Source: Salinigranum rubrum (lineage in GTDB: Archaea; Halobacteriota; Halobacteria; Halobacteriales; Haloferacaceae). From it: 64,000 nt of DNA. Position 1 is the stretch's first letter. Each line of letters opens with the position of its first letter. Shown here piece after piece: positions 27,489-35,634 of this stretch. A program made the position numbers and the translations under genes. The notes under the pieces were generated by a model. The model was given only the letters and a program-made list of their open reading frames with translations, was not told the DNA's origin and made no database searches. The stretch is from contig NZ_CP026313.1 of assembly GCF_002906575.1 (NCBI RefSeq), forward strand, positions 1 to 64,000, in the 5' to 3' direction.

Positions 27489-27797
27489 TCACAGAGGCGA
27501 AATAGACCGCACCTGCTCGCTACTCGTCGTCTTCCCCGGTTGGATCTGGCGGGCGTCTTCGGCGAGATCGTGGATGTATCCCCGAAGGGATTCCATATCC
27601 TCTCGGGCATCCTCGAGCGTCTTGCCTTTCGCTTTCGCGATCACCTCATCCTGATCCCTGGTACCAGTTCCACGCTTGAGCTTCACGGTGAGGGAGACCC
27701 CGACATCGCTTCGTTCGACGTACTCGGTTGGTGCCTGTTGCTTACTGTTCTCGGTCGATTCTGCGTTCGTACGGGACTGCTGGGTGGGTTCTGGCAT
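27489..27797 (-). CDS. Small protein of unknown function (DUF7389-like)
   Basis: 102 residues. The central part (VERSDVGVSLTVKLKRGTGT, RDQDEVIAKAKGKTLEDARE) is a beta-beta-alpha segment that I associate with a haloarchaeal DUF, perhaps DUF7389. The N-terminus is disordered. It stands between two DUF6166-like genes. Function unknown. Confidence 0.5.
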   Translation of the reverse strand: MPEPTQQSRTNAESTENSKQQAPTEYVERSDVGVSLTVKLKRGTGTRDQDEVIAKAKGKTLEDAREDMESLRGYIHDLAEDARQIQPGKTTSSEQVRSISPL

Positions 27798-27814
27798 GGA
27801 TTGCTCTCTGACTG

Positions 27815-28219
27815 TTAGTTGACGGACGGTGCGACTGGTTCATCGACTGTCTCACGAAGGGCCGCATCTATCTCACACCCGGTGAGTCGCCAGCGCTGTT
27901 CGGGACCACTACACTCCAATCGGCTCACGACTTCGTTCTTGAACGCCATGTACTCCGCCAGTGCGACGTCCTCGTCGTCGGTGTAATCGAGCAGGAGGGC
28001 GAGCGCGAGTTGCGCTGGGCCACTCCCCGTGTACCCCCATTCGAAGCCCGAGGGACTGTGGTTCGCCAGATCGAGACTCCGATCTGGGGTCAGTGGTTCA
28101 CGGCCAGGATACTTTTCGATGATTGCGCGGCCTCGCTGTCGGTAGCCGACGTAGACGACGTCGGTCTTATCCGAAGTGTGTGACGCTCCAGATGGATGTG
28201 AATCACTTGTCCAACTCAT
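27815..28219 (-). CDS. DUF6166-like protein
   Basis: 134 residues from ATG 28219. The conserved core VVYVGYRQRGRAIIEKY, PDRSLDLANHSPSGFEWGYT, GSGPAQLALALLLDY is shared with the protein at 26496. The following LECSGPEQRWRLTGCEID is also shared, so the pair arose by duplication within the cluster. A hairpin element lies 30 bp upstream. Function unknown. Confidence 0.65.
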   Translation of the reverse strand: MSWTSDSHPSGASHTSDKTDVVYVGYRQRGRAIIEKYPGREPLTPDRSLDLANHSPSGFEWGYTGSGPAQLALALLLDYTDDEDVALAEYMAFKNEVVSRLECSGPEQRWRLTGCEIDAALRETVDEPVAPSVN

Positions 28220-28248
28220 GGTTCTGTTCGAGGGGGGCTTGTTCGAGC

Positions 28249-28277
28249 ACCCCCGCACCCTTCAGGGGGTGAAAAAC
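28249..28277 (-). promoter_or_regulatory. GC hairpin, copy 5
   Basis: CCCCCGCACCCTTCAGGGGG followed by TGAAAAACT; stem as in the type copy, 30 bp before the start at 28219. Confidence 0.5.
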
Positions 28278-28297
28278 TCCCCAACGAACGCCTCTCC

Positions 28298-28693
28298 TTA
28301 CGCCAAGTGAGACACCTCAGCAGGTTCTTCCATGTCGTTGAATTCACCGCGCTCGACCGGCTCCCAGTCGTCGCTGGGTTCCGGACTCCACCAGTCGACC
28401 TCGTAGGCACCCGGTGCGCCGAGAATCTTCACCCGAGCCGACCCGTCAGGCAGGTCACGACGAAGTTTTTCGTCGACATGTAGATTCCAGGTCGTGTCGG
28501 TATCGAAGCAGATGAGGACCGCTTCCTCGTAGCCACGATCCTCTTGCGACTCTTGGAGTTCCACCTGTGTGTTGCAGTGCTTGCAGAACACGCCCTCGAA
28601 GGGGATGTGGCTGAACACCTCGTGTCCGCAGACAGGACACCAGAGGAACTCGAACAGTGCCTCACTGTGACGGTTGAGTACTTCGAGGCTCAT
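28298..28693 (-). CDS. Zinc-ribbon protein (DUF7567-like)
   Basis: 131 residues from ATG 28693, where the conserved MSLEVLNRHSEALFEFLW begins. A zinc ribbon follows: CPVCGHE and CKHCNTQ (about 19-44). The C-terminal part is acidic with WNLHVDEKLRRDL and VDWWSPEPSDDWEPVE. I associate this with DUF7567. It is adjacent to another ribbon protein, and the two may act together; function unknown. Confidence 0.6.
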   Translation of the reverse strand: MSLEVLNRHSEALFEFLWCPVCGHEVFSHIPFEGVFCKHCNTQVELQESQEDRGYEEAVLICFDTDTTWNLHVDEKLRRDLPDGSARVKILGAPGAYEVDWWSPEPSDDWEPVERGEFNDMEEPAEVSHLA

Positions 28694-28714
28694 CGTTGGA
28701 TCGTCCCGGTCAAA

Positions 28715-28747
28715 CCGGGGCACCCTCTCCTGCCCGGACGAAAAACC
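28715..28747 (-). promoter_or_regulatory. GC hairpin, copy 6
   Basis: CCGGGGCACCC and GCCCGGACGAAAAACC; the stem is shifted but the C-rich block and the GTTTTTC tract are kept, 22 bp before the start at 28693. Confidence 0.4.
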
Positions 28748-28771
28748 AGCTCCTAACGCGTTCTCGATCAA

Positions 28772-29137
28772 TTAGCGCTCGGCGCCGTATACGATCTCTG
28801 AGGCTGCTTCGTATCCACAGTTCCGACACTCGAACCAGCGCTGAACTTTCTCGCGGTCAGCCGTTTTCCCTCTGACGACCACGTCGCCGTTTAGACACTC
28901 CGGACAACTCAGTTCGGGTGCTGGTCTGTCACGGAGCGCGTTCCGAAACGCCGTCGCGCCCTTTGTCTCATACCCTCGCGACCAGACCGGGTAGCCGTCG
29001 ACGAGGATCGCCCCACGCCATTTGTACCGGTAGGAGTCCGGGGCTCGATGCAAAACGGCTCGGGCACCGGTCTCAGTATTCCGATACTCGAGTGTAGGCG
29101 TACGATTTTCCAGTCGCCAGTTCGTAATCCGGGGCAT
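28772..29137 (-). CDS. Zinc-ribbon protein (DUF7568-like)
   Basis: 121 residues. The N-terminal two thirds (NRTPTLEYRNTETGARAVLH, YKWRGAILVDGYPVWSRGY) is a small beta-rich domain. The C-terminus has a zinc ribbon, SCPECLNGDV and WFECRNCGYEA. I associate it with DUF7568. It starts 3 bp after the stop of the upstream gene, so the two are co-translated. Confidence 0.6.
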   Translation of the reverse strand: MPRITNWRLENRTPTLEYRNTETGARAVLHRAPDSYRYKWRGAILVDGYPVWSRGYETKGATAFRNALRDRPAPELSCPECLNGDVVVRGKTADREKVQRWFECRNCGYEAASEIVYGAER

Positions 29138-29140
29138 CTT

Positions 29141-29632
29141 TTAGAAGTGGACATCGGCGGGGACGATCCAGAGATCCTCGCTTTCCTCCAGGATTCGATC
29201 CAACTGTTCGCGATGGCGGATGCCGCTCGCGTGCTGGGTGTACAGGAACACCGATGGCCCGTCGTACGCGCCAACTTGATGGAATGCGTGCCGAGCGAGG
29301 TCCTCGTCGCGCATGATCTCCTCGTCGGAGAGCTCCTCGATAGCGTCTTTCACCCGGTCGAGATTACGTTCGAACTCTTCTTTCGTCGCCTCCCAGCCTT
29401 TCTCGAGGAGCTCCTGGCCGTCCTTGGAGTCGACGGGGGCTGCAGTCGGCAACTCACCCCACCGCGCCTTCCCCGCAACGGACGTGTCCTCCTCATCGAA
29501 ACAGACGTAGTAATCGAAGACGGCGCCGGCGTGTGGGTCCGCGCCGACCAGTCGGTCGAACACCGTCTTTCCGGTGGCCAGGGCGTCGTCGTGGGTCGAT
29601 GCCTCTACGAGGGAGTAAATCACCATGTGCAT
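29141..29632 (-). CDS. Conserved haloarchaeal protein of unknown function
   Basis: 163 residues from ATG 29632. It opens with a beta-strand (HMVIYSLVEA), then a helix-rich region DDALATGKTVFDRLVGADPH, and FDYYVCFDEEDTSVAGKARW. The C-terminal VFLYTQHASGIRHREQLDRI ends in LWIVPADVHF. No catalytic motif is clear. It is nearly contiguous with the DUF7568-like gene and preceded by a hairpin family member 60 bp upstream. Confidence 0.6.
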   Translation of the reverse strand: MHMVIYSLVEASTHDDALATGKTVFDRLVGADPHAGAVFDYYVCFDEEDTSVAGKARWGELPTAAPVDSKDGQELLEKGWEATKEEFERNLDRVKDAIEELSDEEIMRDEDLARHAFHQVGAYDGPSVFLYTQHASGIRHREQLDRILEESEDLWIVPADVHF

Positions 29633-29690
29633 CTCGAACACCTCGAAACGCCAACGCACCCGGAGTCGTTGCTCGCTCGCTCCTGCTGCG

Positions 29691-29718
29691 CCGGCACCCA
29701 TCGCCGGCGCTCGAAAAA
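29691..29718 (-). promoter_or_regulatory. GC hairpin, copy 7
   Basis: GCCGGCACCCATCGCCGGCG then TCGAAAAACC; GCCGG/CCGGC stem with the conserved GTTTTTC tract on the coding strand, upstream of the start at 29632. Confidence 0.45.
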
Positions 29719-29738
29719 CCTGCCTTGGCGGTTGCGTC

Positions 29739-30155
29739 TCAGGATTCGTCCGCTCGGTCGACAGTGATGGTCAGATTCCCGGACTCGTAGTCCGCTTCGA
29801 AATCGACGGTGAACGCGTCCGAGTCGTAGGCGGCGTGGTAGGCGCGGTGACGCTCGAGTGAGCCTGTCGCCTTGAAGTGGAAGAACGCAGCAGACGTGTA
29901 GGGCTTGCTCTGCGTCTCGATTTGCGTCTCCACCGACGCCGGGAGCGCGATCTGGGGCGTCTCCGTGTCGATACTCGCAGCGAACTCCTTCGCTTCCTCG
30001 ACGGTTGCTTGCGAATGTGCCGGTGTCTCGCCGGTGAGGACGTTCACCGGGGTTTCCGTCTCGTCGGTGAACAGGACGTCTTCGAAGGTGTGTGTCCCGA
30101 GAATCGCCTCGGGATCCAACTCGCAGTCGTGAAACGGGTCGTCGTCTGAGGTCAT
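29739..30155 (-). CDS. Acidic protein of unknown function
   Basis: 138 residues, very acidic. The C-terminal half, KPYTSAAFFHFKATGSLERH and FTVDFEADYESGNLTITVDR, looks like a beta-sandwich or lipocalin-like strand series. The N-terminal part (FEDVLFTDETETPVNVLTGE) is polar. No family recognised. It is another single-gene unit preceded by a hairpin. Confidence 0.55.
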   Translation of the reverse strand: MTSDDDPFHDCELDPEAILGTHTFEDVLFTDETETPVNVLTGETPAHSQATVEEAKEFAASIDTETPQIALPASVETQIETQSKPYTSAAFFHFKATGSLERHRAYHAAYDSDAFTVDFEADYESGNLTITVDRADES

Positions 30156-30172
30156 CGAATCACGAGCCTATG

Positions 30173-30205
30173 GCGGGGCTCACCCATTCTGACCCCGGAA
30201 AAACA
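30173..30205 (-). promoter_or_regulatory. GC hairpin, copy 8
   Basis: CGGGGCTCACCC and GACCCCGGAAAAACAG; GGGG/CCCC stem with the GTTTTTC-like tract, 18 bp before the start at 30155. Confidence 0.45.
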
Positions 30206-30229
30206 GGACCTGCCACGAAGCAGATCGAA

Positions 30230-30892
30230 CTAGGAGTGGTTCAGGCTCGCCTTCTCGAAGGGTGACTCTCCGGTCGGAATGAGCAGCTCCTGTCGGTCTC
30301 CGACTCGCTCGGCCAGCTTCCGTTTCAGGTACTGTCTCGCCGTCGACGGCGTGAAGACGCCCTTGTCGAGCATATCGCCGACGACGTCTTTGAGGGCCGC
30401 GAACTGGCCCTGCAGGTGGCCGTCGCCGACCGGCTCGCCGTCGTACCAGCGCACCGTCGCGAGCGCGCCGTTCCCGACTGTCTCTCCCTGTTCGACCGTC
30501 TCCGAGTCGTACTGGAGCCCGAACCACAGCGTCCGATAGGCGGTCACCTCAAACGTCGTCGACACCACGAAGAACGCCTCGTGGTGGAGGTAGTCGAGAT
30601 GGTCCGCGACGATCTCGTCGAGGGTGAGCCCGGTGGCGCGGGGTTTCGGCTCGACGACCGTCGACGGTCGATCCTCGCCAGCGAGGTAGCCGTCGACGGC
30701 ATCTGCCTCGAGGCCATCGGCCAACTCTGCGAGGAGCTGTTTCGCCCACTTGGAGTCGGTGTCGTCGCCACCGAACGGCGATTCAGCCGAAATTCGGCGC
30801 TTGAGCTTGAGGTTTGCTGCACCCCAATGGCTGTAGTGGAGCGTGTACTGTCCGTCTGTGCGTTCGTACGCAACAAGTGCGCGATGTCCCAT
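30230..30892 (-). CDS. DUF6735-like protein
   Basis: 220 residues. The N-terminal MGHRALVAYER and YTLHYSHWGAANLKLKRRI are the start of the haloarchaeal DUF6735 family as I recall it. A later segment has HLDYLHHEAFFVVSTTFEVT and YRTLWFGLQYDSETVEQGE, and the C-terminus is helical and basic (ARQYLKRKLAERVGDRQELL). No function is known. The family recurs on haloarchaeal plasmids next to the other small genes seen here. Confidence 0.65.
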   Translation of the reverse strand: MGHRALVAYERTDGQYTLHYSHWGAANLKLKRRISAESPFGGDDTDSKWAKQLLAELADGLEADAVDGYLAGEDRPSTVVEPKPRATGLTLDEIVADHLDYLHHEAFFVVSTTFEVTAYRTLWFGLQYDSETVEQGETVGNGALATVRWYDGEPVGDGHLQGQFAALKDVVGDMLDKGVFTPSTARQYLKRKLAERVGDRQELLIPTGESPFEKASLNHS

Positions 30893-30928
30893 CGAGCAAT
30901 CACCTCACGGGGCGACCGCGACTGGATC

Positions 30929-30957
30929 GCCCCGCACCCCTCTCGGGGACGAACAAC
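30929..30957 (-). promoter_or_regulatory. GC hairpin, copy 9
   Basis: GCCCCGCACCCCTCTCGGGG followed by ACGAACAACG; strong CCCCG/CGGGG stem, 37 bp before the start at 30892. Confidence 0.5.
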
Positions 30958-31073
30958 GCTACCAGTAGTTGCTATCGAGGCTTCTTTATTCGGGATGAGT
31001 AGTGAAATCGGGGCGGCTAAATCGGTAAGTAGAATTGCTTAGTTATTTGAACGAAGTCAGTGTAAATGCGTGT

Positions 31074-31391
31074 ATGGATATTGACGCCGGCGAGTTCAAG
31101 AAGAACATAGAGAAGGCGTTAGAGGAGCAGTCAGGGCTCCGGATGAACGAGCAGAATGAGATCCCGTTCGAGCAATTGTTCACAGAGGAGTTCATGCAGC
31201 TGTACACAGAATTCGACTCTTTCGAAGCGTTGCTTGAGGCAAGTCAATGGGATGTTGAGGACGAGGACGATTTCGAGGCCATCCCGGAGGATGAGTTCGA
31301 TACCTATGTCGACGAGCACACGGATTTTCCATCGTGGGAAGTTATGTCTCAGACTGCGGCTCAGCGGTTCCTTGAACGTCAATTCAACTGA
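31074..31391 (+). CDS. Small acidic protein of unknown function
   Basis: 105 residues from ATG 31074. A basic-acidic start (MDIDAGEFKKNIEKALEEQS) leads to LFTEEFMQLYTEFDSFEALL and a very acidic middle, ending with QTAAQRFLERQFN. It contains no motif I recognise. It is plus-stranded, convergent with the membrane-anchored gene at 31398. Confidence 0.55.
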   Translation: MDIDAGEFKKNIEKALEEQSGLRMNEQNEIPFEQLFTEEFMQLYTEFDSFEALLEASQWDVEDEDDFEAIPEDEFDTYVDEHTDFPSWEVMSQTAAQRFLERQFN

Positions 31392-31397
31392 AGTGAG

Positions 31398-32237
31398 TTA
31401 CTGACTGACCTGCCGCCCGAGCTTGGTGATCTCCGCCTCACTGTACCCGCCGTCACTCGAATTGATGTAGGCTTGTGTCTCGACGTATCCTTTCTCTCGG
31501 AGCAACCAGAGGTTATGATCCACGACGTCTGACGACCGGCCCACTGCCTCAATCAACTCGTCACGATCAACCCGTGGATAGGTAGGATCCGATCGGTATG
31601 ACTGGAGTAACACGTCCAGGATTTCATCCTGAACCGCGTCATTCAACAAGAGTTCCTCACCCAACTCTTTTGCTCGCCACAGCGTCGTCGGTGTAATCGT
31701 CAGTGACCGCTTCCCTGGCCGCCGCTTGAAGAACCCATCATCCTTTGAGAACCGCCACACCTTATCGATCACGTCCTCATCAACGTCCTCGAATTCATCG
31801 TTGAGATAGCTGCGTAGCCGTTCACCTTGTGGACTCGGCCAGAACGTAAACGGCTGCTCTGTAAACCTACAATATGACTCACGGATCAATTCATTCTGGA
31901 CCCGCCGCTCGGTCGCCGATAACCCCTCTGTCGCACCTACGTCATGCTCCGTCGATACCCCATCTCCATCCCCATTCACCACATCGTCACTGGTATCGGA
32001 CCGATCAGTCCCGTCCACGTACTCGCCAGCGTCCTCCGGCTCGACTCTATTGTTCGACGTGTTGTGGACTTGGATCGCTAGAATACCCAGAGTGCCTAAC
32101 ATACCGATCACACCAGCAATCTCCACGAGCGAAAATGGTGTATAGACGGTTCCGATCCCTGCGAGAATCAAGGCAGCAAGCCAGGCAAGGATGAGCTTCC
32201 CGATGAACCGCTCAGTCACGTACTGCCCAACCGACAT
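31398..32237 (-). CDS. Membrane-anchored winged-helix protein
   Basis: 279 residues from ATG 32237. Two hydrophobic helices near the N-terminus (LILAWLAALILAGIGTVYTP, IAGVIGMLGTLGILAIQV, about 14-55) would anchor it. An acidic linker (to about 105) leads to a cytoplasmic part with helical and winged-helix-like segments (RRVQNELIRESYCRF, DELIEAVGRSSDVVDHNLWL, LREKGYVETQAYI). It could sense a membrane signal or regulate transcription from the membrane. It is divergent from the gene at 32344. Confidence 0.6.
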   Translation of the reverse strand: MSVGQYVTERFIGKLILAWLAALILAGIGTVYTPFSLVEIAGVIGMLGTLGILAIQVHNTSNNRVEPEDAGEYVDGTDRSDTSDDVVNGDGDGVSTEHDVGATEGLSATERRVQNELIRESYCRFTEQPFTFWPSPQGERLRSYLNDEFEDVDEDVIDKVWRFSKDDGFFKRRPGKRSLTITPTTLWRAKELGEELLLNDAVQDEILDVLLQSYRSDPTYPRVDRDELIEAVGRSSDVVDHNLWLLREKGYVETQAYINSSDGGYSEAEITKLGRQVSQ

Positions 32238-32343
32238 CCTATCACTGCAAGTATTCACAGACCAGTATTATAAGTCGTAGGAGAGCAGCCTCAATCAGAC
32301 ATACCCACCTGATTTTTCAAGAGTTGCTGAGAAGTACCGAATT

Positions 32344-33111
32344 ATGAGTCAAAACGACAGGACATCTTGGTTCATCGATTCCGAGGGGCCAAATGAGGAG
32401 GCTGTCGAACTGGCCTTTGCGTGGGTGCAACAGCTCGGTGAGCAGCATGAAGAGAAACGAGATGCTGTCTTGGCAGTAAACACGAAAAAGCAGCTGGACG
32501 GTGTCGTATCTACTGTGATCGGTGACCAGGCAGCAAAGGCGTTGAATAAAAAGAAGCCGGTCGGCGTCGGTGAAGCAGAGATCCAGCTGATGACGAAACG
32601 GATTGATCCATCAGGGTGGCAAAGCGGTCCTGTCCTTGCTATCTACCCAGACAAAGACCTGCTGGACAAGATTGACGGAATGTATGGTGTGACCGATGTG
32701 CTCGTCGTGCCTTGGTCGAAGGACACCGTCCAGTTCTGGATCGATACCTGGGGCGCGTCAGCACTCCAATCAGATGCGAGTGGCGATGCACCAGAAATCG
32801 ATAATCCGGTCGCCAAGGAAGCTGTCGACACGCTCGATGCATTGGTCAACACCTCGACTGGGATCACGCATTCGTCAGATCGTGCTACCTGTATCGAGAT
32901 CTTCAAAACCCTCCATAGCAACGGCATCAGCTTCGATCCTGAAGCAATCAGAGCCTGGTTAGTCGCTGAAAAAGGCTGGGACCCGGATTATGCCGATGAC
33001 GTAAAAGAGGTCGCCGAAGGCGTCCAAACGGGGAAACGCTTCCAGTACGACTCTGGCCGTCTTAGCAACGACATTATGAACCAGTGGAAAGACGCCGCAA
33101 ATGTTAATTAA
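32344..33111 (+). CDS. Conserved protein of unknown function
   Basis: 255 residues, cytoplasmic. Segments VLAVNTKKQLDGVVSTVIGD and VLAIYPDKDLLDKIDGMYGV, VLVVPWSKDTVQFWIDTWGA suggest a Rossmann-like alpha/beta domain in the first 140 residues. The C-terminal part is helical with a segment resembling a helical DNA-binding or TPR-like fold (VDTLDALVNTSTGITHSSDR, KTLHSNGISFDPEAIRAWLV). No catalytic motif recognised. Divergent from the membrane-anchored gene; shared control is possible. Confidence 0.6.
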   Translation: MSQNDRTSWFIDSEGPNEEAVELAFAWVQQLGEQHEEKRDAVLAVNTKKQLDGVVSTVIGDQAAKALNKKKPVGVGEAEIQLMTKRIDPSGWQSGPVLAIYPDKDLLDKIDGMYGVTDVLVVPWSKDTVQFWIDTWGASALQSDASGDAPEIDNPVAKEAVDTLDALVNTSTGITHSSDRATCIEIFKTLHSNGISFDPEAIRAWLVAEKGWDPDYADDVKEVAEGVQTGKRFQYDSGRLSNDIMNQWKDAANVN

Positions 33112-33249
33112 TCCAATATAACTGCCGGAGATCGTTTTCACTCCGTTTGCTCACGTCCCTGTAGTGACCGCTCTGATGCATCTATGCTCTGTACTGACCA
33201 ACTGTTTCAGCTCTCACTCTAAATAAAGAAACAGTATCGGAAACTACTG

Positions 33250-33630
33250 CTACTCGTCGATCGGGTCGGGGGGACTGAGGTCCGCGTGGAGGACTTCGCC
33301 ATCGCGAACGACGTACCGCTTGGCCAGGACTGGGAAGCGGCACTTGGTGAACCCCGCCGTCTGGATATCGAACTCTTCGTCGGCTTCGAGATGGTCAGCG
33401 AGTTCTCGCAAGAACTCGTGGGTCACGATGCCGCCCGCGTAGTCCGGGAGGCCGTTCTCCTGCGCCTCGTACACCTCGAAGTCATCGTACCCCCAGATGG
33501 TGAGCTCGCCCTCCTCAGTGACCTCCCAGTCGAGCGTCCCGAAGCAGTAGCTCTCACAGAGCTCGCGGACTGTCTGCGGATCCGATACGATCGCGCCCGT
33601 CGACGTCGTCGCAGCTTGCAGTGTGGCCAT
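33250..33630 (-). CDS. Small haloarchaeal protein of unknown function
   Basis: 126 residues. ELCESYCFGTLDWEVTEEGE, LTIWGYDDFEVYEAQENGLP and TAGFTKCRFPVLAKRYVVRD suggest an alpha/beta fold with no metal or catalytic motif. It is the first gene of a short minus-strand group and is preceded by a hairpin element. Confidence 0.55.
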   Translation of the reverse strand: MATLQAATTSTGAIVSDPQTVRELCESYCFGTLDWEVTEEGELTIWGYDDFEVYEAQENGLPDYAGGIVTHEFLRELADHLEADEEFDIQTAGFTKCRFPVLAKRYVVRDGEVLHADLSPPDPIDE

Positions 33631-33650
33631 ATCTGGACTTCACGGGGTCG

Positions 33651-33678
33651 CCCCCGCACCCCTGTCGGGGCGATAAAC
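33651..33678 (-). promoter_or_regulatory. GC hairpin, copy 10
   Basis: CCCCCGCACCCCTGTCGGGG then CGATAAACC; CCCCG/CGGGG stem, 21 bp before the start at 33630. Confidence 0.5.
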
Positions 33679-33720
33679 CGACGCGAGACGCACCTCGCTT
33701 GGCGTGGCCGGCGACTCCAG

Positions 33721-33951
33721 TTAGGAGTCTGCGTGGGCGTCTGCCCCGGATCCGTCGCCCGGCCGCGTGAGAAAGCTCACTTCCTCCAGGAGATCTTTCG
33801 CTGTCTCGACTCGCTCTCGATCCGCGTCGTCCAATCGTTCGACGTCAAGTCGGTTGAGATTGCTGAGTACACGATGCATCCGGTAGCCTTGCTTGAACTG
33901 TTGGTCCATCGGAAGCGCCTCACCGCTCGCCGGCGCGGAAAGACTCCCCAT
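33721..33951 (-). CDS. Small helical protein of unknown function
   Basis: 76 residues: MDQQFKQGYRMHRVLSNLNR and LDDADRERVETAKDLLEEVS form two likely helices; the ends are disordered. The start used is ATG 33951; the internal ATG at codon 15 is an alternative. A TTAACCAACA inverted repeat lies 36 bp upstream. Confidence 0.5.
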   Translation of the reverse strand: MGSLSAPASGEALPMDQQFKQGYRMHRVLSNLNRLDVERLDDADRERVETAKDLLEEVSFLTRPGDGSGADAHADS

Positions 33952-33986
33952 CGAGACTGGCGTCGGGGTTGGAGGAAGTCACGACC

Positions 33987-34028
33987 TTAACCAACGAACC
34001 TCGACGGTACTCGCAGTTTGTTGGTTAA
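33987..34028. repeat. TTAACCAACA inverted repeat, copy 4
   Basis: TTAACCAACG (33987-33996) and TTGTTGGTTAA (34018-34028), between the stop at 34048 and the start at 33951. Confidence 0.65.
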
Positions 34029-34047
34029 TCGGCGCTCAGCACTGGGG

Positions 34048-34929
34048 CTACTTGAGACTGGGCCCGTAGCGAGCCGAGCCACACACCCGGCACTCCCAGA
34101 TCGGTTGGCCCGTCCACGCCTCATCTGGGATCGATTCATGGGTCTTGAACCGATGGTCGGTTGCCCGTCCACAGCTCTGACAGTCGAGTTCCTGAGTCGT
34201 CGGTACCGACGACACCTGACGATCAGTCGCACTCTCGCCTGTGGATTCGGTCAACGCCATCGCAGGAACCACCCACACCGCGTCGTCGGCGTCGTCGAGG
34301 ACCTCAGTGAGACGCGACGCGTCGTGGATGCCGTTCCCTCGCTGGTCGTAGAGCCGCGTCGAGGCCTGCTCTTGGCGCTCGGACGCTCCCTGCCCGTGCC
34401 ACCCAGTCCGGTCACGGGCGGCACTGAGAAGCCGCTCTCCCTCCTCTGACGAGACCTGTACCGCATCGGGGAGTGAGGGCCATTGCTCGGCTAGCTGGCG
34501 CGCCGGCGCCTCGTCGAGATCGTAGATGAGCGTGTAGTCGTCGACGGCCGACTCCGCGTCGTTGGCAGTGAGGAGCTTCGCCGCGGCGCCACCCTTCGCG
34601 ACGGCGCCGTAGAACGTGGCCGACTCGACGACCAGGTGGACGATACCGAGGTACGTCGTCGACGCTGACTCGTCCGTGCTGGTGGCCTCACTACCGAGAT
34701 GGTTGGTAAGACAGAACCGGCATTTCGTCTGCCCGTCTGGGACTGACGCCCCACAGGACCGGCACTCGCCGTCGGTGGTCGACGGCTTGTCAGGGTAGCC
34801 ACCCGTGGTCGTCGCGACGCGTTGCCGCCGGGTGTCACCCTCACACCCGTCGTCCAGCCTCTGGTCTGGAATGTGGGACGCCTCGCCGGTCGGCCGCAGT
34901 TCCTCAAAGTCAGAATATCTGTTGTGCAT
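34048..34929 (-). CDS. Protein with two zinc ribbons, unknown function
   Basis: 293 residues. One ribbon, CRSCGASVPDGQTKCRFC, lies near 55-75, and another near the C-terminus, CQSCGRATDHRF and WECRVCGSARYG. The central part (TTYLGIVHLVVESATFYGAV, AARDRTGWHGQGASERQEQA) is haloarchaea-specific. The two ribbons suggest nucleic-acid or protein binding. Function unknown. Confidence 0.6.
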   Translation of the reverse strand: MHNRYSDFEELRPTGEASHIPDQRLDDGCEGDTRRQRVATTTGGYPDKPSTTDGECRSCGASVPDGQTKCRFCLTNHLGSEATSTDESASTTYLGIVHLVVESATFYGAVAKGGAAAKLLTANDAESAVDDYTLIYDLDEAPARQLAEQWPSLPDAVQVSSEEGERLLSAARDRTGWHGQGASERQEQASTRLYDQRGNGIHDASRLTEVLDDADDAVWVVPAMALTESTGESATDRQVSSVPTTQELDCQSCGRATDHRFKTHESIPDEAWTGQPIWECRVCGSARYGPSLK

Positions 34930-35065
34930 CGGTTGGCTCGTAGCTTCTGTCGGTTTCGCATTTCAATGTCCGGACGACTATGCTCGTAACGAACTCTCGA
35001 TTATGCGAGAAGGTACAAACATATATGGGAGTATGGCACGAACCCTGTTGTAAGAGGTGCTAAGC

Positions 35066-35617
35066 ATGTCGGAATCCCCACGGAATGGCGTCCAGTCGTG
35101 GACTGAGTCGATGAGCGCTCGCGACCGTATTCGAGCCGTCGCCGAGACGCTTCGTGAACCCCGGTCGGTTAACTGGATCAGCGAGCAGGCCGCCGCCGCC
35201 TGGAGCACGACCAACGAGGAGCTCCAGGACCTCGTCGACCAAGGCCAGCTGCGCCGCGTCGAGGCCGGCGAGACGACGCGCTACCAGCCGGACTACACGC
35301 GACTGCTCTTCGAGGAAATCCGCACGCTCATCGAGGAGAACACGCGCGAGGAGTTGCGGAACGAATTGGCCGCGATTACCGAGGAGATTGAGGAGTGGCA
35401 GGCGACCTACGACGTCGAGACGTGGGAGGACCTCGAACAGTCGCTCGCCGACGGCGACCTCACAAGTGTCGAGCTCCGAGAACGGCGTGACGTCATCGCG
35501 TTCTGGCGCGAGAACGAGGAGGATCGCCGCCTCATCAAACACGCACTGGAACTCTATTCGGATGTGGAAGCCGCCCGCGAACAGATGACCGACGTAGCTG
35601 ACCGCGCCACGAGCTAA
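35066..35617 (+). CDS. HTH protein (DUF7342-like)
   Basis: 183 residues from ATG 35066, with AAGAGGTG as a ribosome-binding site 8 bp upstream. A winged helix (IRAVAETLREPRSVNWISEQ, TNEELQDLVDQGQLRRVEAG) is followed by helical, acidic coiled-coil sequence (LFEEIRTLIEENTREELRNE). I associate this with DUF7342, a haloarchaeal HTH group that often precedes a second small gene; here the next gene begins 17 bp later. The pair may be a toxin-antitoxin-like or regulatory unit. Confidence 0.65.
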   Translation: MSESPRNGVQSWTESMSARDRIRAVAETLREPRSVNWISEQAAAAWSTTNEELQDLVDQGQLRRVEAGETTRYQPDYTRLLFEEIRTLIEENTREELRNELAAITEEIEEWQATYDVETWEDLEQSLADGDLTSVELRERRDVIAFWRENEEDRRLIKHALELYSDVEAAREQMTDVADRATS

Positions 35618-35634
35618 TCCTCCTCTCTCACAGA

